Positions 1 through 12,180 are shown, counted from the first letter of the stretch. The stretch is DNA of 64,000 nucleotides from Anaeramoeba flamelloides (GCA_027625915.1 JANTQA010000042.1:2430001-2494000); one strand, 5' to 3'. Notes: generated by a model not told the origin, from the sequence alone. A program made the numbers and translations.

Positions 1-60
1 AAAAAATAATTTTTTTTTTTTATTTTTTTATTTTTTAACCGAGGAGTTTTTAATTCCTTT

Positions 61-480
61 TATTTGCCGTTAGGTTTTTTTTCATTTGAGAAATAAACCG
101 AAAATTTATTTACTTTTCGGTTTATTTCTCAAATCAAAAAAAAAACACCGTTAGCTTTTCTTGAGTTTTCCGTTTCTTTGAAAAATCTATTGATTTTCGT
201 TAGGTTTTTTTGAGTTTTCTATTTATTTGTGAAGTGTTCTAGGTTTTTTGAGGTTTTCTATTTTATTTCAAAAATTAAAAAAAACCTAACGAAAATCTAT
301 TGATTTTCTAAATAAATAGAAAACTCAAAAAAACCTAGAACACTTCACAAATAAAATAGAAAACCTTAAAAAAACCTAGAACACTTCACAAATAAATAGA
401 AAACCTCAAAGAAAACCTCAAAAAAAACCTAGAACACTTGACAAATAAAACAGAAAACCTCAAGAAAACCTAGGCACTCT
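61..480. repeat. Complex inverted and tandem repeat block
   Basis: Positions 84-104 and 114-134 form a perfect 21-bp inverted repeat (ATTTGAGAAATAAACCGAAAA) with a 9-base spacer. Further on, about 186-260 reads as the reverse complement of segments between 280 and 415. The stretch 322-470 carries three tandem copies, period about 42 bp, of a unit containing CCTAGAACACTTCACAAATA. The block therefore folds on itself at two scales. No reading frame is evident. It may be a foldback transposon or the edge of a satellite; the window starts too close to tell. Confidence 0.8.
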
Positions 481-589
481 ACGGCACTTCACGGCACTTC
501 CCGAATTCCTAAATTGTGATTGAAAAATTTTGTTAAAGACTCAAAAAAAATAATTTTTTTAACTAACAACCATTTAAAAAAAGTGAGGA

Positions 590-1960
590 CTTAAGCTATT
601 TCCAAGAAAGAGGGGCAAATTTATTTTAAAATATCTCTATTAAACTCAATCTTCAATAAAGTTATTAAATATCCAAAATAGTTAAATACCATTTATTGGT
701 TCTTTGTAATAATTCAATTTGTTTAATGGTATTGTATTACATAAATAAAAGATATTTAAATTTTTGATCTGGATTTTATCTGATATTTTTTAGGGGTGAA
801 AATTGCTGTTTATTATTTTCTTTTTGAACAAAAAAAATTATTTTTATAACTTTTTTAATCTCAGCAAATTTTCAAATAGAATTAAAAACATATAACTGCA
901 TTTGACTGTTTAAAAAACCAATTGTACCCTTTTAGATATTTCCAGTTTTTATTTAAATTGGTCGTACATTGTTTTCACCAAAAAAAGATGATATTTTTTT
1001 TTCATTTTTTGGAAATATTTCATCCAAAATATTTTGAAAAAAAGACCTTAGTCATTGATTTAATTGATATTAATATTAAGCTTTATTTGGTATTGTTAAT
1101 TAACGAATAACTCCACTATCAAAGATTATTTTTTATGAAATGTAAAAAAAAATGCCCCTCTTTTTTGGAAATTCCTTATTTTAAAACTTTATTTTTCTGA
1201 AAGGTTTTAATTTTAAAAAAGTGAGAACTCAACCTTAAAATGCAAAGTAGATCTTGGAGTATGAAAAAGGTGTTTTTTTTTTTTTTAAATTCCTCACTTT
1301 TTTAAAATAGAAAACTTTAAAAAAGTTTTAATTCTGACAAAATCATAAAAAAAAAAAAAAAATTAATCACTTTTTTAAAATTGCTGTATTCCTCAAAAAT
1401 TCAAAGTTATTTTATCATTTTTTTTTATAAATTGTTCTTGCAATTTTTGAAGAAAGCTATTTCTAAAAAGCATGACACATTTATTTTAAAACATCAAATA
1501 TAAACCAAATTCTAATATAACTATTTAAATATCCAAAATTATTTTTTCATTATTAATCGATTCTTTATAATAAATCAATTTGCTTATTCTTTAAGACAAT
1601 ACCCTAATAAAAGATATCAAAGTTTCTGATCTCAATTTTGATATGATATTTTTTAGGTGTGAAAATTGGTGGTTTATTTTTTTTTGATCATAAAAATTGA
1701 TTTTTAAAGAGGATTAATCTTGATAGAATTTCTCAGAGAATGATAAAATTAAATACTGTATTTTATTGTTTAAAAAAATCGTTTTCATAACTTTTTTAAT
1801 CTCAACAAATTTTCAAATAGAATTGAATACATATAAATGCATTTGATTGTTTCAAAAATCATTTTTGATCCTTGTCATATTGTCCAGTTTTTTATTGAAT
1901 GTTATTGTAGCTACATTGTTTTTTGTCAAAAGACGTGTTTATTTTTTTTTATACTTTGTC
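590..1960. repeat. Diverged direct repeat pair
   Basis: The stretch 590-930 reappears at about 1445-1870 in the same orientation. Shared landmarks include AAGCTATTTC, TATTTAAATATCCAAAA, a TTTTTTAGG-GTGAAAATTG block and CTTTTTTAATCTCA-CAAATTTTCAAATAGAATT. Between the copies, 1200-1400 resembles the foldback insert at 22140-22425 (CACTTTTTTAAAA edges, AGTTTTAATTCT-ACAAAATCAT core). No gene is supported here. Confidence 0.65.
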
Positions 1961-2039
1961 GAGGACTTTATTGAAAGGGTGTCAATCTAATATATTAATC
2001 AAAATTTTAAATACTTTCAAACAAAAACGAAATTAAAAT

Positions 2040-2574
2040 TAATAATTATAATAAAAAAAAACAAAAAAATAAATAATATCAAATAACTGATTTTAATACT
2101 CATTGTTCCATGTTTTTACGAATAATATTGGGAAAAGAATATTGACTAATCTTTTAAATTTCAAGAAATGTAATAAATATTTTTTAATAAAATAAATGTT
2201 CAATTGATTTAGATCTTCAAGGATTCAATATATGATTTATTTTTATTGTATTTTTAAAATAAGACTAAAGTTTAAAGGATTGTTATTTGTTCATACAAAC
2301 TCTCACAAATTACTAAAAGTGAGATTTCAGAAAAATAAAAATGTTTTGGCAAATTTTTACTTTTTCTTTTTCAATACAAAAATTCAAATAAAAAAGGATC
2401 TCATCTTTTGACTGAAAGTTTCATTGTGGAAAATGAACTCGTTTTAAAAATGAAGAACTCATTTCTCTCAAGTTGATAAAGGAGTTTCTTTAATGGGTTT
2501 AATTCTATCATTGTCTCAATAAGTTCTCTATTACCTTTGGTATAAAAAATAAATTAAGAGTTACTAATCCTTCA
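2040..2574 (-). mobile_element. Truncated TTAA-type element (copy X3)
   Basis: Read on the minus strand this matches the first half of the elements at 20972 and 25064, including the terminus (GGATTAGTAACTC against GGGACTAGTAACTC), CCAAAGGTAATAGAG, AATTAAACCCA and the TTTAGTAATTTGTGAGAG-like block. The inner end fades near 2040, so only about 535 bp remain of a roughly 1.2-kb unit. It abuts the decayed 3' part of the Ras gene on its right. Confidence 0.7.
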
Positions 2575-3286
2575 TGTTTTCTGACAATTAAATTAGCAAT
2601 TTTACAAATTTTTTTAACTTGGCTTATCACCAACCAACTTCAAGATCTACAAAATTTGTTCAAACTTAATTAATTTTAAATTACCCCACTTGTACTTCCC
2701 AAATAAGGTTGGTTAAAAAATTCCCTTTTAATTGAATTTATCAGCCTTTCGATTTCCAAAAAGTTTAAGAATTCAGGGAAGAACCAACCACATGAAAATA
2801 AAAAAAAACTAATTTCTTTTTTTCACAAACATCCGGCAAGACTTTCCAAAATTAGTACAAATTTTCTCCAATGCTCAACTTTTTTTTTTTTTTTTTCCAA
2901 AGAAACCTTTTGGGATTTTGAACAAGATAAAAAAACAGTGATGAAATCTAAAAAAAGTATAAAAAGGAAAAATTGTTTTACTTGGTCTCTCATTGCAGAA
3001 AATTCTTCTTGTCCAGCTGTATCTAAGATATCAAGTAAACAAGTTTGCTCATCAACAACTATCTGTTTTCGATAAGTTTCTATTTTAACAACCAAATAAA
3101 AAATATTTTTGTTTGTTAGGCAAAAAAAACATAAAGAAAAAAACAAAAGAAAAGAGATAACAAACCTTCAATTGTTGGATCATATGAAGTAATAAATTGA
3201 TTTTGTAAAAATTGTATTGTAAGAGCTGTTTTTCCAACACCCCCAGTACCCACAACCGCAAGAATAGTTGAATCCTTTGAACTCAT
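2575..3286 (-). pseudogene. Ras-family small GTPase, 5' half only
   Basis: Two exons, 3286-3166 and 3079-2982, join across an 86-bp GT-AG intron in phase and encode 73 residues very close to canonical Ras. They carry P-loop GTGGVGKT, switch I YDPTIE, RKQ, and the switch II block [26 protein letters not shown] donor follows at 2981, but no exon resuming with YMRTGEGF is found. Further down the minus strand, 2575-2650 gives only scraps such as LVGDK and IANLIVRKHEG, recalling the G4 motif and the last helix, broken by stops. The G4 NKxD and G5 SAK motifs and a CAAX end are missing. The decay runs up to the transposon remnant at 2574. A live gene with a distant last exon is possible but less likely. 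Confidence 0.75.
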
Positions 3287-3983
3287 AAAAAGTCTTTAAG
3301 TGATTTAAATCAACAAAAAATGAGAACAATCAGACCACACAATTATTTGTCATTTTGGAATTACATGATTTATGAAGCTTGTTTGTTGTTACTATTGCCT
3401 CACTCTCTTTTCTACAATACATTATAGATCGAAAAAAACTACCTCAAAAGTAAGAAAAATTTTAGTTATTTCGAGTTATGTATTTGTTGAAAAAGTAAGC
3501 TGTTAAAAAGAACTTTCTAAAATCTAAACTTGTAAGTTTATTTGAAATAAAAAGAATAAATAGATCTTTCTTTTTTTTTGAGGCTTTCTCTTTTTTCTTT
3601 AAATAAAAATATTTTTCCTTTTTGCCTTATTCTCAGTTTTAAAATTAACACAATAACATTTCAGTCTGGATCCTCAACATCTAAAATTCATTTCTCCATG
3701 TATTTTTGGATTATGTGAAACAGATAGTTAAAATTTCCTAACTATCAATTATCTCAGACAAAAAAAGTTTTTATTCCATTCCAATAACTTTTTCACACTT
3801 CAACTAATTAAGCAAAACAATGAATAAAAAAAAATTATTTTAAAGGCACAATTATGAGTGAAAACCAGATGGGAAAGAAAACGAAATCAGAAAAAATGTC
3901 CAAAACTATTTTTTATTGGTAACTTTCCAAAAAATTAAAGAAAGGTGAATTAATAAAAGGAACGAAAAATAATTAAAGAAAAA
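3287..3983. other. Intergenic, no feature seen
   Basis: AT-rich sequence between the divergent Ras fragment and the putative small secreted protein. It should hold both promoters. I see no long frame, no clear repeat and no conserved motif. Confidence 0.5.
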
Positions 3984-4402
3984 ATGAAGAATTCAGCACA
4001 AATAATAGCTCTTTTAATACTATTTTTTTTGGTATGGGTTTTTCTTTGATTGATCAGTCATTCAAAATTTGTTGTAAAAATAGACAATTTTTGATATCTC
4101 TAAAATGACTCTTGAATTTGGATAAACAAGTAGATTTAAATTTTTTTTGTTGGTTTGATTCAATGTAATGTCAATACATTATTCATTGAATTTAATTGGT
4201 TTCTTTAATTAATTATTCTTTCTTTTCATTTCCAGTTTACTGTGGTTCGATTAAGGTATCCTCTAAAAAAAAGAAATCTTCAGACTTGTTTTGCAAAATG
4301 ATTGTTTGTGATCTACCTGTATCTGAACAAAAGCCTGTTGGTGTACACTTCCAAACCATTAATTTATACCTTAAAAATCTGTTTGCTGTATTTTTAGTAT
4401 AA
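3984..4402 (+). CDS. Possible small secreted protein, two exons
   Basis: An ATG at 3984 begins MKNSAQIIALLILFFL, a good signal-peptide-like segment (short polar start, then a hydrophobic run). A GTATGG donor follows at 4032 and a pyrimidine-rich TTTCCAG acceptor ends at 4235. The downstream frame encodes a cysteine-containing, Lys-rich tail (VYCGSIKVSSKKKKSSDLFC, then KMIVCDLPVSEQKPVGVHF). The two exons are out of phase by one base with these sites. A miscounted T in the eight-T run at 4022-4030 would explain this, as would an intron I have misplaced. No family recognised; treat as a candidate only. Confidence 0.3.
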
Positions 4403-4961
4403 TTCGTACACTATTGAAAAATAGTGTTTTCATAAAATTGTTCGAAAACTATATATCCTTTAGTACCCCGGATTTACCGAAATTTAATCAACTTTTTAAA
4501 AAAAGATTTAAAATGATCTCGATGTACTAATATATTAATTTTCTTAATTGTCTTAAATCGAGATTTGGATTAGTATAAAAAGTCAAAATAGTTCAAAGAT
4601 AAAGAAGTTATGTTATTGGTTTTTGTTTTTTAAAATTGGAAAAAAAATAATAATTATTCTGTTTTATATTTTTTTTAAAGATTTTTATTTAAATTTTTTA
4701 TTTCGAAATTTTATTACAGTAATAGTAATTCAAAACTCAATACATCAATTTATTAATAATAATAATCAAACAACCTTGCTAATTTTATAAAAAAAAAATA
4801 AATAAAAAAATATATTACTGAAAAAATTTCATTTATTTTTAGAGAAATTTTCAATAAATATCCAATCCAGAGAAAAATAAAATCTATTTCTTTAGGCCAA
4901 AATTCAAATTTTAATATGAATTATTATCTAAAACTTTTCTTTGGGTCATATAAATTACTTG

Positions 4962-4992
<31 letters not shown>

Positions 4993-7900
4993 TAAAAGAA
5001 TTTCATTTATTAAAAGAGGAATTAAACAAATAAAAAATTTTAATATATACAATAATTAACCCTCAATTTAAATAATAATAATAATAATAATTCTTTAATA
5101 TGTCCTTAATAAAATTAAGCACTATTTTTTTCTGTTTAATATTTTTCAAAATTAAGTTTATAACTTAATTCAATTAACCATTTGTATAAATTTTTTTAGA
5201 ATAAAAACTCTCTCTACTTTTGGATATCGAAAATATTTTTTGGAATTACTGTGCACTTTGTTATTTTTTTGAAAAATTGGGGTTGAGAAAAGTTTTAAAT
5301 CAAAGAATAAGTTAATATATTAAATTATAATGCTTTTCCAGAAAGTTTATCCTTTTAGTTTAACTTTTTTTTATTTTTACCATTTAAAACTAAAAAAAAA
5401 AAAATTTGAGGACCAAATTAGTGCCTTTTCTGAAAAGAAAATTCCCATAATTTAGAATTTATTTTTGTTGTAAGAGTTAAAACAAGATAGTGAATCTAAA
5501 AATATACATAATTTCAAGTTTGAATTCAATGATTTTGGCAAAAAATGTTTTCAAGAAAAACTTAAATTGAAACTTTATTTATTTTTATTTTTTCATTTAG
5601 TTTTTTTAATTGTATTGATCGAAAGTATTTGATCAGTTTTCCATTTTTAGTGTTTTTTGGGCCGTAGGGAAATATTATTCAAAAATAATAAAATAATCTT
5701 TCAAACAAAAAATTATTTTTTTTTTGACTTTTGTTTTTAGTAAAAATTTTAATAATATCTTTGTGAAATTTGAATTTTTCATTTCTAAATTAATCTAGAT
5801 ATTGAAAAATAAGTTCTGGCATTTGGTCTCTTATTCAATAATAAGGTTTATTTTATGTCTAGATTTTAAAAAGTAAAAAATTAAAAAATAGTAAAAAAAA
5901 AAAAAAAAAAATCAATAATTAATCTGACTTGAACTATTGGCCAAATTATTTAAAATTGAAAAAAAAAAATTGTTGAAAAAACTTGTCCAATTTTACAATG
6001 AAAAAAAATATGATTTTTTTTTCAAATTTAATTTATATTTTTTTTTATTACAATTTTATTTAGAATAAATTATAGATATTGTTATTGGATGGTAATCAGT
6101 ATATAAAAAATTTTTTTTATGTGATGTCAAAATATCTATCTTAATGAATCGATTATTTGATCAAGTATTTTGTGAAATTTGGACGATCAAAGGGACTAAA
6201 AAAATTTTCGTAAAGTATGAAGTATTTTAATCATTAAAAATAAGAGGTTTGTGATATGTAAACAAACTTTTCAAAAAAAAAACTAAAAAAAAAATTTTGT
6301 TTTTTTGGAAAAAATTTGGATGGAAAAATAATAAAATCACAATAACAAAGAAAAATTTCCAATGTTGAAAATTTTTAATTCAAGTTATGTTTTTATTGTC
6401 TTAAACTATACAATTTTTAATTATAAATTTTTCATTCTAAGATAATTTTTTATTAATTCTATATCTTATAATCCTTTGATAACCTTTCAAATTAAAAATT
6501 GTGTTTGAAAGGCAATTAGTGTATTTTGGGTGCTAAGGGGAATAAAAAACTAAATTCTAAAAATTTGGATATAGTTTAAAAATTGAAAGAATAATAATAC
6601 TACACTTTACATCCAATTTGGATAATAATTCGTGATTTTACAAAATATTTCATTTTTTGTCTTTTTTGTTTTGTTTTCATTTCCTGTTTTCCTGTTACAT
6701 AATTTATTATATTAGATCTGTAATTTTTTTTTCGATGGTTGATAGGAGGTTAGTATTAAGTTTGTTGAATTGGAATATCATATATATTTGGTAGATTGTA
6801 TCATATCATTTGATCGATCAATAATTTTTGGTAAAATTTGAATAAACTTACCAATAGACATTTTTTGTTCAACTAGTTTCTTTATTTTGGAATTAGGAAT
6901 TTTTATTATTTTGTTTTATATTTTTTTATTTTATATGAATAAAAAATATTACTTATAAAAAAATTAATACTGGGTAACTGAAGGACTAATTTTTTGATTT
7001 ATCCAATAGACTCAACACTTTATTGGTCCAATATCATTTAAAATGTAAAAGAAGTATAATTAAACTATTCTCTAATTAGAATTCTAAAATCATTTTTTGG
7101 AATTAACGAATAAAAAATGAATTAAAAAAAATTCGAGATACCTAAACTTAAACACCTAATAAAGAAAATTAAAAATGAAAAAAAAAAAAAAATAACCGAG
7201 ATTTTCTAACTGATAAAATCATGATCAATTCTAAAATTTTCAATCACAAACCCTAACTTAAAAAGATCACATTGTCTATGATTTTTGACAATTGAATTTA
7301 TTTGAGTTGTTCTATTGTCTCTAAAAATCAGAACAATTCGAACAAAGGTGCTGTGGGTTTTCTTAATTTTTTTGATTTTGGTTCTTTTTGTTTTTTCAAA
7401 AATTGAAATTCCCAACAACTACATTACAAGATGGTGTTTACTCGATTATAGGATTTTTGAACAGAAACAATCCTTCCAAACATACAAAACATCTTTTTTA
7501 TTTCTGTATGATGTTTTTTTATATTTGTCTTGTTTCTCTCAAAACATATTTATTAGTATCAAGACAAATTGTGTCTGGGATTGCATGGGAAAGCTTTTTA
7601 GGAAATTTTGCAGGCAACGATCTAATGTGAATGAAATTTGCAATAATTTATCATTTTTTTGAAATAAATTTAAAAAAAAGTTTTGTTGATTAAAAGAAAA
7701 AAAATGAACTTTTTGGGAAATGTGAAATTATGGTGGATTCTATATAATACCAAACCAGCACACGTGTCTTATTATCAAAATAATTCTTTGGAGGAAATAG
7801 CAAAGGATTAGGTATCAAAAATTGAAAATTTCCTACATTTTAATCCTTTAGAACAAAATTTAAAACCCATTAATGTACTTCCTGAGTCGATAAAAAAGCT

Positions 7901-8770
7901 TTGAAAATTCTAGACCAATTATCGGGGTTTTAAAAATTGTTCTAAAGGTAAATTTTCTCAAAAAGCAGGTTTTTTCGCAACGTTCCTTTTCATTTTTTGA
8001 TAGAAGAAAGTTAAATTTGAGTAATTTATTTCATTTTTTACTTCTTAGATCTAACTGGATAAAAATTTGTGAGATTTGTCAACAACCAAATACTGATTAA
8101 AATACATAATAAGTTTCGATTTTAAAAGTGAAACCTGGTTCTTATTGTAGAATCAAAAAAAAAAAATAACAAAGCTTCATTTTTTGCAAAAAAAATTTGT
8201 TTTTCATCTGTTAACAAAAGTTCTTATTTACCTTAACTTGTTTCAAAAGTTGGTTTTTCTGATCTTAAGACCATAACCATTTCGTCTATAACTACTTAAA
8301 AATCCTTTTTTAGACTTTTTGGATAGTTTATCAAAAATGATTTTATTTGTGTTTGATTATCCAACTATCTCAAAATCAAACGAAAGTTCTTCATTTAAAG
8401 GTTTCAAAAAATAAATATCGAACAGTAGTAAGCCGCAACCGAGAAATACAGAACTAAAATTTTTTAAAAATAAATTCCAAAACAAAGAGTTTTTAACAAA
8501 TTTTTATTTCCAGTCTTTCCTTTGTTTATTGGTATTCTTGATCTTTTTATTTTTTATCATAAAATTACCAAAAAATCTACAGAAATTGAAAATCATTAAA
8601 AAAAATATGAAATTATGTGAGAATACTTTATTGACTTACCAAACACCAAAAACAAATAAACTGTTTTATTTCAGGACTTTTGAAGGGAAAGAAATAAACC
8701 ATAAAAACATTTTTTTCCTTTAATTCCAAAGAAAATATACTTGCAACAAAAAAACGACCCTCAAATTTTT
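4403..8770. other. Long AT-rich intergenic region
   Basis: About 4.4 kb with many A and T runs and a (TAA)n tract near 5073-5091. It contains the repeat at 5096-5675. An open stretch at 7315-7662 exists in two frames, but neither gives a recognisable or compositionally convincing protein. No other feature supported. Confidence 0.5.
5096..5675 (+). repeat. Repeat family B, copy 1 (580 bp)
   Basis: Starts TAATATGTCCTTAATAAAAT and ends GCCGTAGGGAAATATT. The copy at 23375-23957 has nearly the same length and looks roughly 85-90 percent identical throughout by eye. Similarity stops abruptly at both ends, as for an inserted element. Both copies lie close downstream of TAA-trinucleotide tracts. No protein-coding potential seen; class unknown. 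Confidence 0.75.
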
Positions 8771-10342
8771 ATGAGTCAAAAAAATTCGGAATTTAAATGT
8801 CTAAGATGTTTAAATAAAGGAATTTATTATTGTAAAGAATGCCATTCAATCTATTGCAAAGCCCATTTCAAAGAACGCCATGAAGAATTAAAAGAAAAAT
8901 TCAAAAAAAAAGAAAACCCTAATGGGAAAGAAAAAGAAAGTCCAAAAGAGAAAGTGAAAGAAAAAGAAAAAAAAAAGGAAAAAGAAAAAGGAAAAGAAAA
9001 AGAAAAAGAAACAAAAAAAGAAAAAGAGAATGAAATTGATCGAAAAAAAGAAAAAGAAAAAGAAAAAGAAAAAATGAACAAACACTATCCAATCAAAATT
9101 AAAGATCCATCTGAATATCGCCCAAGTGAAAAAACAAGTTATATAAAGTGTAACAAAATCCATTCACTTACAAAAGGGCTGTTTCAGATGAAAGTATTTC
9201 TTCACAACAAGAGAAAAAAAAGCTTAAATTTAAAAGGTGTCAATATCAGCATTGAGATCACAGGCCCCGCGGACATCAACCCGATCGTTAAAAAATCAAA
9301 ATCAGGGATTTATTTTTCAAAAATAATGTTCCCCAAGGGAGGTGTGTATGAGATTGTGGTGTGTCTCAATGGAAAGGCAATTTTCAATTCCCCACAGCAC
9401 GTAGGTGTCACGAATGGCAAGCAATTCAGGCTCACCAAATTTGATAACGGGTATTACGTGGGCCCGATCCGATCAAACACCATTACGGGTAACGGCGTCT
9501 TTTTCTTCCACACCGGGGAAACGTATGTCGGATCTTTCAGCACGGGCAAAATCAATGGGGAGGGGGCGCTCTTCTACCCGCAGCGCAAGGGACTGACCGA
9601 GAAGGTCTATCGTGGCGAATGGAAAGATGGGAAAAAGGATGGCATTGGCACGATCAAATACACGAACGGGGATTTTTATCAAGGGGAATTTAAAGATGGC
9701 CAAAAGTCTGGCACAGGTATCTTTTGGTTCATCCACGGAGACAAGTATGTCGGCCAATATTATGTCGACGAAATGCACGGCGACGGGACATTTTCCTTTA
9801 GCAACGGCGACGAATTCGTGGGGTGCTGGAAAAAGGGGCTTTTCCACGGGATTGGCACATTTTATTGGAGCAATGGCGACAAATATATCGGCTCCTGGAA
9901 GGGGAACCTCAAAAACGGGAAAGGCACATTCTACTACCACAACGGCAACAAGTACGTCGGCAACTGGAAATCGGACAGAAAGCACGGCAAGGGCACCTTT
10001 TTTTGGAAATCTGGATCCAAGTTTGTTGGCGACTGGCACGTTGACAAAAGACACGGCAAGGGCACCTTTATTTGGAATAACGGCAACCGTTACGAGGGCA
10101 ATTGGTTTAAAGATCAAAGAAACGGGAAGGGTTCGTTCGTTTATAACAATGGCGACAGATATATCGGCGAGTGGAAAGATAATATTCGAACTGGCAAGGG
10201 GAAAATTTTTTATTCCAATGGATCAAAATGGAAGGGGAACTGGGTAAATGGTAGAAGAAACGGGATTGGTAAACTTTGGGATGCTAATAAGAAAATGATT
10301 AAAGGCAAATGGGTCAATGGTATATTGATTAAACAAATCTAA
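8771..10342 (+). CDS. B-box/filamin-like/MORN-repeat protein
   Basis: A 523-residue single-exon protein; I start it at the ATG at 8771, since upstream in-frame codons have no ATG. Order of parts: a B-box-like zinc site at residues 10-37 (C10, C13, C21, C24, C29, H32, H37); a Lys/Glu run at about 43-103; a filamin/ABP280-type immunoglobulin-like repeat at about 125-213 (GPADINPIV, SGIYFSKIMFPKGGVYEIVV, SPQHVGV); then 13 MORN repeats to the C terminus (units like YVGSF, YRGEW, FVGDW, each followed by GxGTF). MORN arrays bind lipids or organise membranes and the cytoskeleton; filamin repeats and B-boxes are protein-interaction modules, so a scaffold role is inferred. Base composition changes strongly inside the gene: about 9240-10190 is far richer in G and C than either end. 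It stands alone with no operon-like neighbours. Confidence 0.93.
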   Translation: MSQKNSEFKCLRCLNKGIYYCKECHSIYCKAHFKERHEELKEKFKKKENPNGKEKESPKEKVKEKEKKKEKEKGKEKEKETKKEKENEIDRKKEKEKEKEKMNKHYPIKIKDPSEYRPSEKTSYIKCNKIHSLTKGLFQMKVFLHNKRKKSLNLKGVNISIEITGPADINPIVKKSKSGIYFSKIMFPKGGVYEIVVCLNGKAIFNSPQHVGVTNGKQFRLTKFDNGYYVGPIRSNTITGNGVFFFHTGETYVGSFSTGKINGEGALFYPQRKGLTEKVYRGEWKDGKKDGIGTIKYTNGDFYQGEFKDGQKSGTGIFWFIHGDKYVGQYYVDEMHGDGTFSFSNGDEFVGCWKKGLFHGIGTFYWSNGDKYIGSWKGNLKNGKGTFYYHNGNKYVGNWKSDRKHGKGTFFWKSGSKFVGDWHVDKRHGKGTFIWNNGNRYEGNWFKDQRNGKGSFVYNNGDRYIGEWKDNIRTGKGKIFYSNGSKWKGNWVNGRRNGIGKLWDANKKMIKGKWVNGILIKQI

Positions 10343-12179
10343 GTCTGCCTTTGATTTAATTATTCTTCTTCTTCTTCTTCCTCTTCTTCTTATTCTTTTT
10401 CTTCTTATTATTATCGTTATGATTTATTATTATTATAATTCATATTTATTAACAAAAAAATTGCTTTTTAAACTAGCACCACTTTATGTTTTTTATCTTT
10501 TAATAATAATAAAAAATAAAAAGAAAATTTACTGTTGAATAAAACCACTGAAAACATATTTAACAAATCGAAAGAATATCAAAAATGAAAAAACAATTTC
10601 TTTTTACCTGTAAAAAAAAAAAAAAAAAAATCAAATTTTACAAGGTGTTAAATGAAATATAATTAAAATGTTTTTCAAATACCCCACCCTCTCTTTTAAT
10701 TTATAAAAATCTTAATTTTTCTATTTTTTTTTTTTGTTTGTTTTTTAAGGGATTTAATATTAATATAATTACTTTTTATTTGTATTTGACAAATAAAATA
10801 ATTATTTATACATTTAAATATGAATATTGATAATTTTTTTTTCCCTTTTGAAATTTTTTAAACAAAAAATGGAAATAATAAATATCAATTTTTTTTTAAA
10901 AAAACATATCTCAATTTAATTTTTTCTATTTTTCATTTTTAAATTTTACCAATTACTCAAATTCAAAGAAATAAGTTTATTCCCTGTATTGAAATTAATA
11001 AATTACATTTTTCATTATCAAGTTTTTCTAAATTGAATTTTAAATCGATTCACATAAAAAAAGATTTTTATTTTTTTGAATATAACTAAGTAAGAAGTGG
11101 TTTCTTCTATTAGGTTATTTATCAAATATCTGATATACTGTGTTATTTTATGAATGTTAAATACAATTGAATTCAGAAACAATTACAAAAACCAACTTTT
11201 TATTACGATAAAGTCAAATACTATCTTTTATTCAAATATTAAAATATTTTTTTTTATAAAAAAAATGTGTTTTTTTGGATGTTAATCTTTGTTCTATTTT
11301 AAAACAGCACTTATCAATTCCATCTAACACACCTAAGAAAACATTTTATTCATTGTATTTTTTTAATATAATTTAACACTTATCTTAATAACTTGATGCA
11401 ATTTTATAATTATTTTTTTTTGATTTATTCAAATATTTGATTTATTAGTTTTTTTTTTTTTTTTTTTTCTACCATTGGAATTTCCTTTGTATTGGGAATA
11501 ATGTTTGCGTCATAAAAAAAATTCAAGTTATAACTTACTAATATAGAAATACTGGAACATGAGAATATGGATAACTTTTATAAAAAAAAAAAGTTAACAA
11601 AAAAGTCAATAATTATCAAGATAAAGGAAACAAATTTTATAAAAAAATAACAAAAAATAAAATAAAAGTTAAATACTTGGATTTATCTCTTGGTTGACAA
11701 TTCACGATCACTTCAAAGTTAAAACATAAAAAAATTTATAAGTAAAGAACCATAGATGTGGTTAGGAGTGTTCTTTATGAAAACTAGTATTGTGTTTTTA
11801 TTATATATTACTTATTAACGGTTCTGAAAAGAATCTTATTTTTTCTTAATATTAATTTAATTTTTTACATTTTTTGAAAATTTTTCATTTAATTTTTTTA
11901 ATTCTTTTTCCAACTAATAAAAAACTGGGAATTTGAAACATTCCAAAAGATTATTTTTTATTATCTAATTTACTAATTTATTATTATAAATGAAGGACTA
12001 TTTGAAGATTTTATACCACCCCCTTTCATCAAAAAAAAAAAATAAATAAACGTAATAAGGAAAAATAATCAATTATTTCTGAGAAAATCAATACAACTCA
12101 TAACTACTTAAAGTTTGCCCTGTAGATTTAAATTAGAACCAAATAAAAATATATAAAATAAAATAAAACAGCTATTTTA

Positions 12180-12180
<1 letters not shown>

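Noticed and set aside
7315-7662. Overlapping open frames of 115 and 80 codons
   Set aside because: Hydrophobic, AT-driven translations in two frames with no recognisable domain, splice context or conserved relative in the window.
8851-9163. Two Phe/Ser-rich antisense frames opposite the Lys/Glu tract
   Set aside because: Pure complement of AAA/GAA codons; low-complexity shadow.
9473-10247. Long open frames of about 211-214 codons in other frames of the MORN gene, including antisense
   Set aside because: They arise because the G/C-rich, periodic MORN repeats lack stop codons in several frames; their translations are shifted echoes of the repeat unit with no independent motif.
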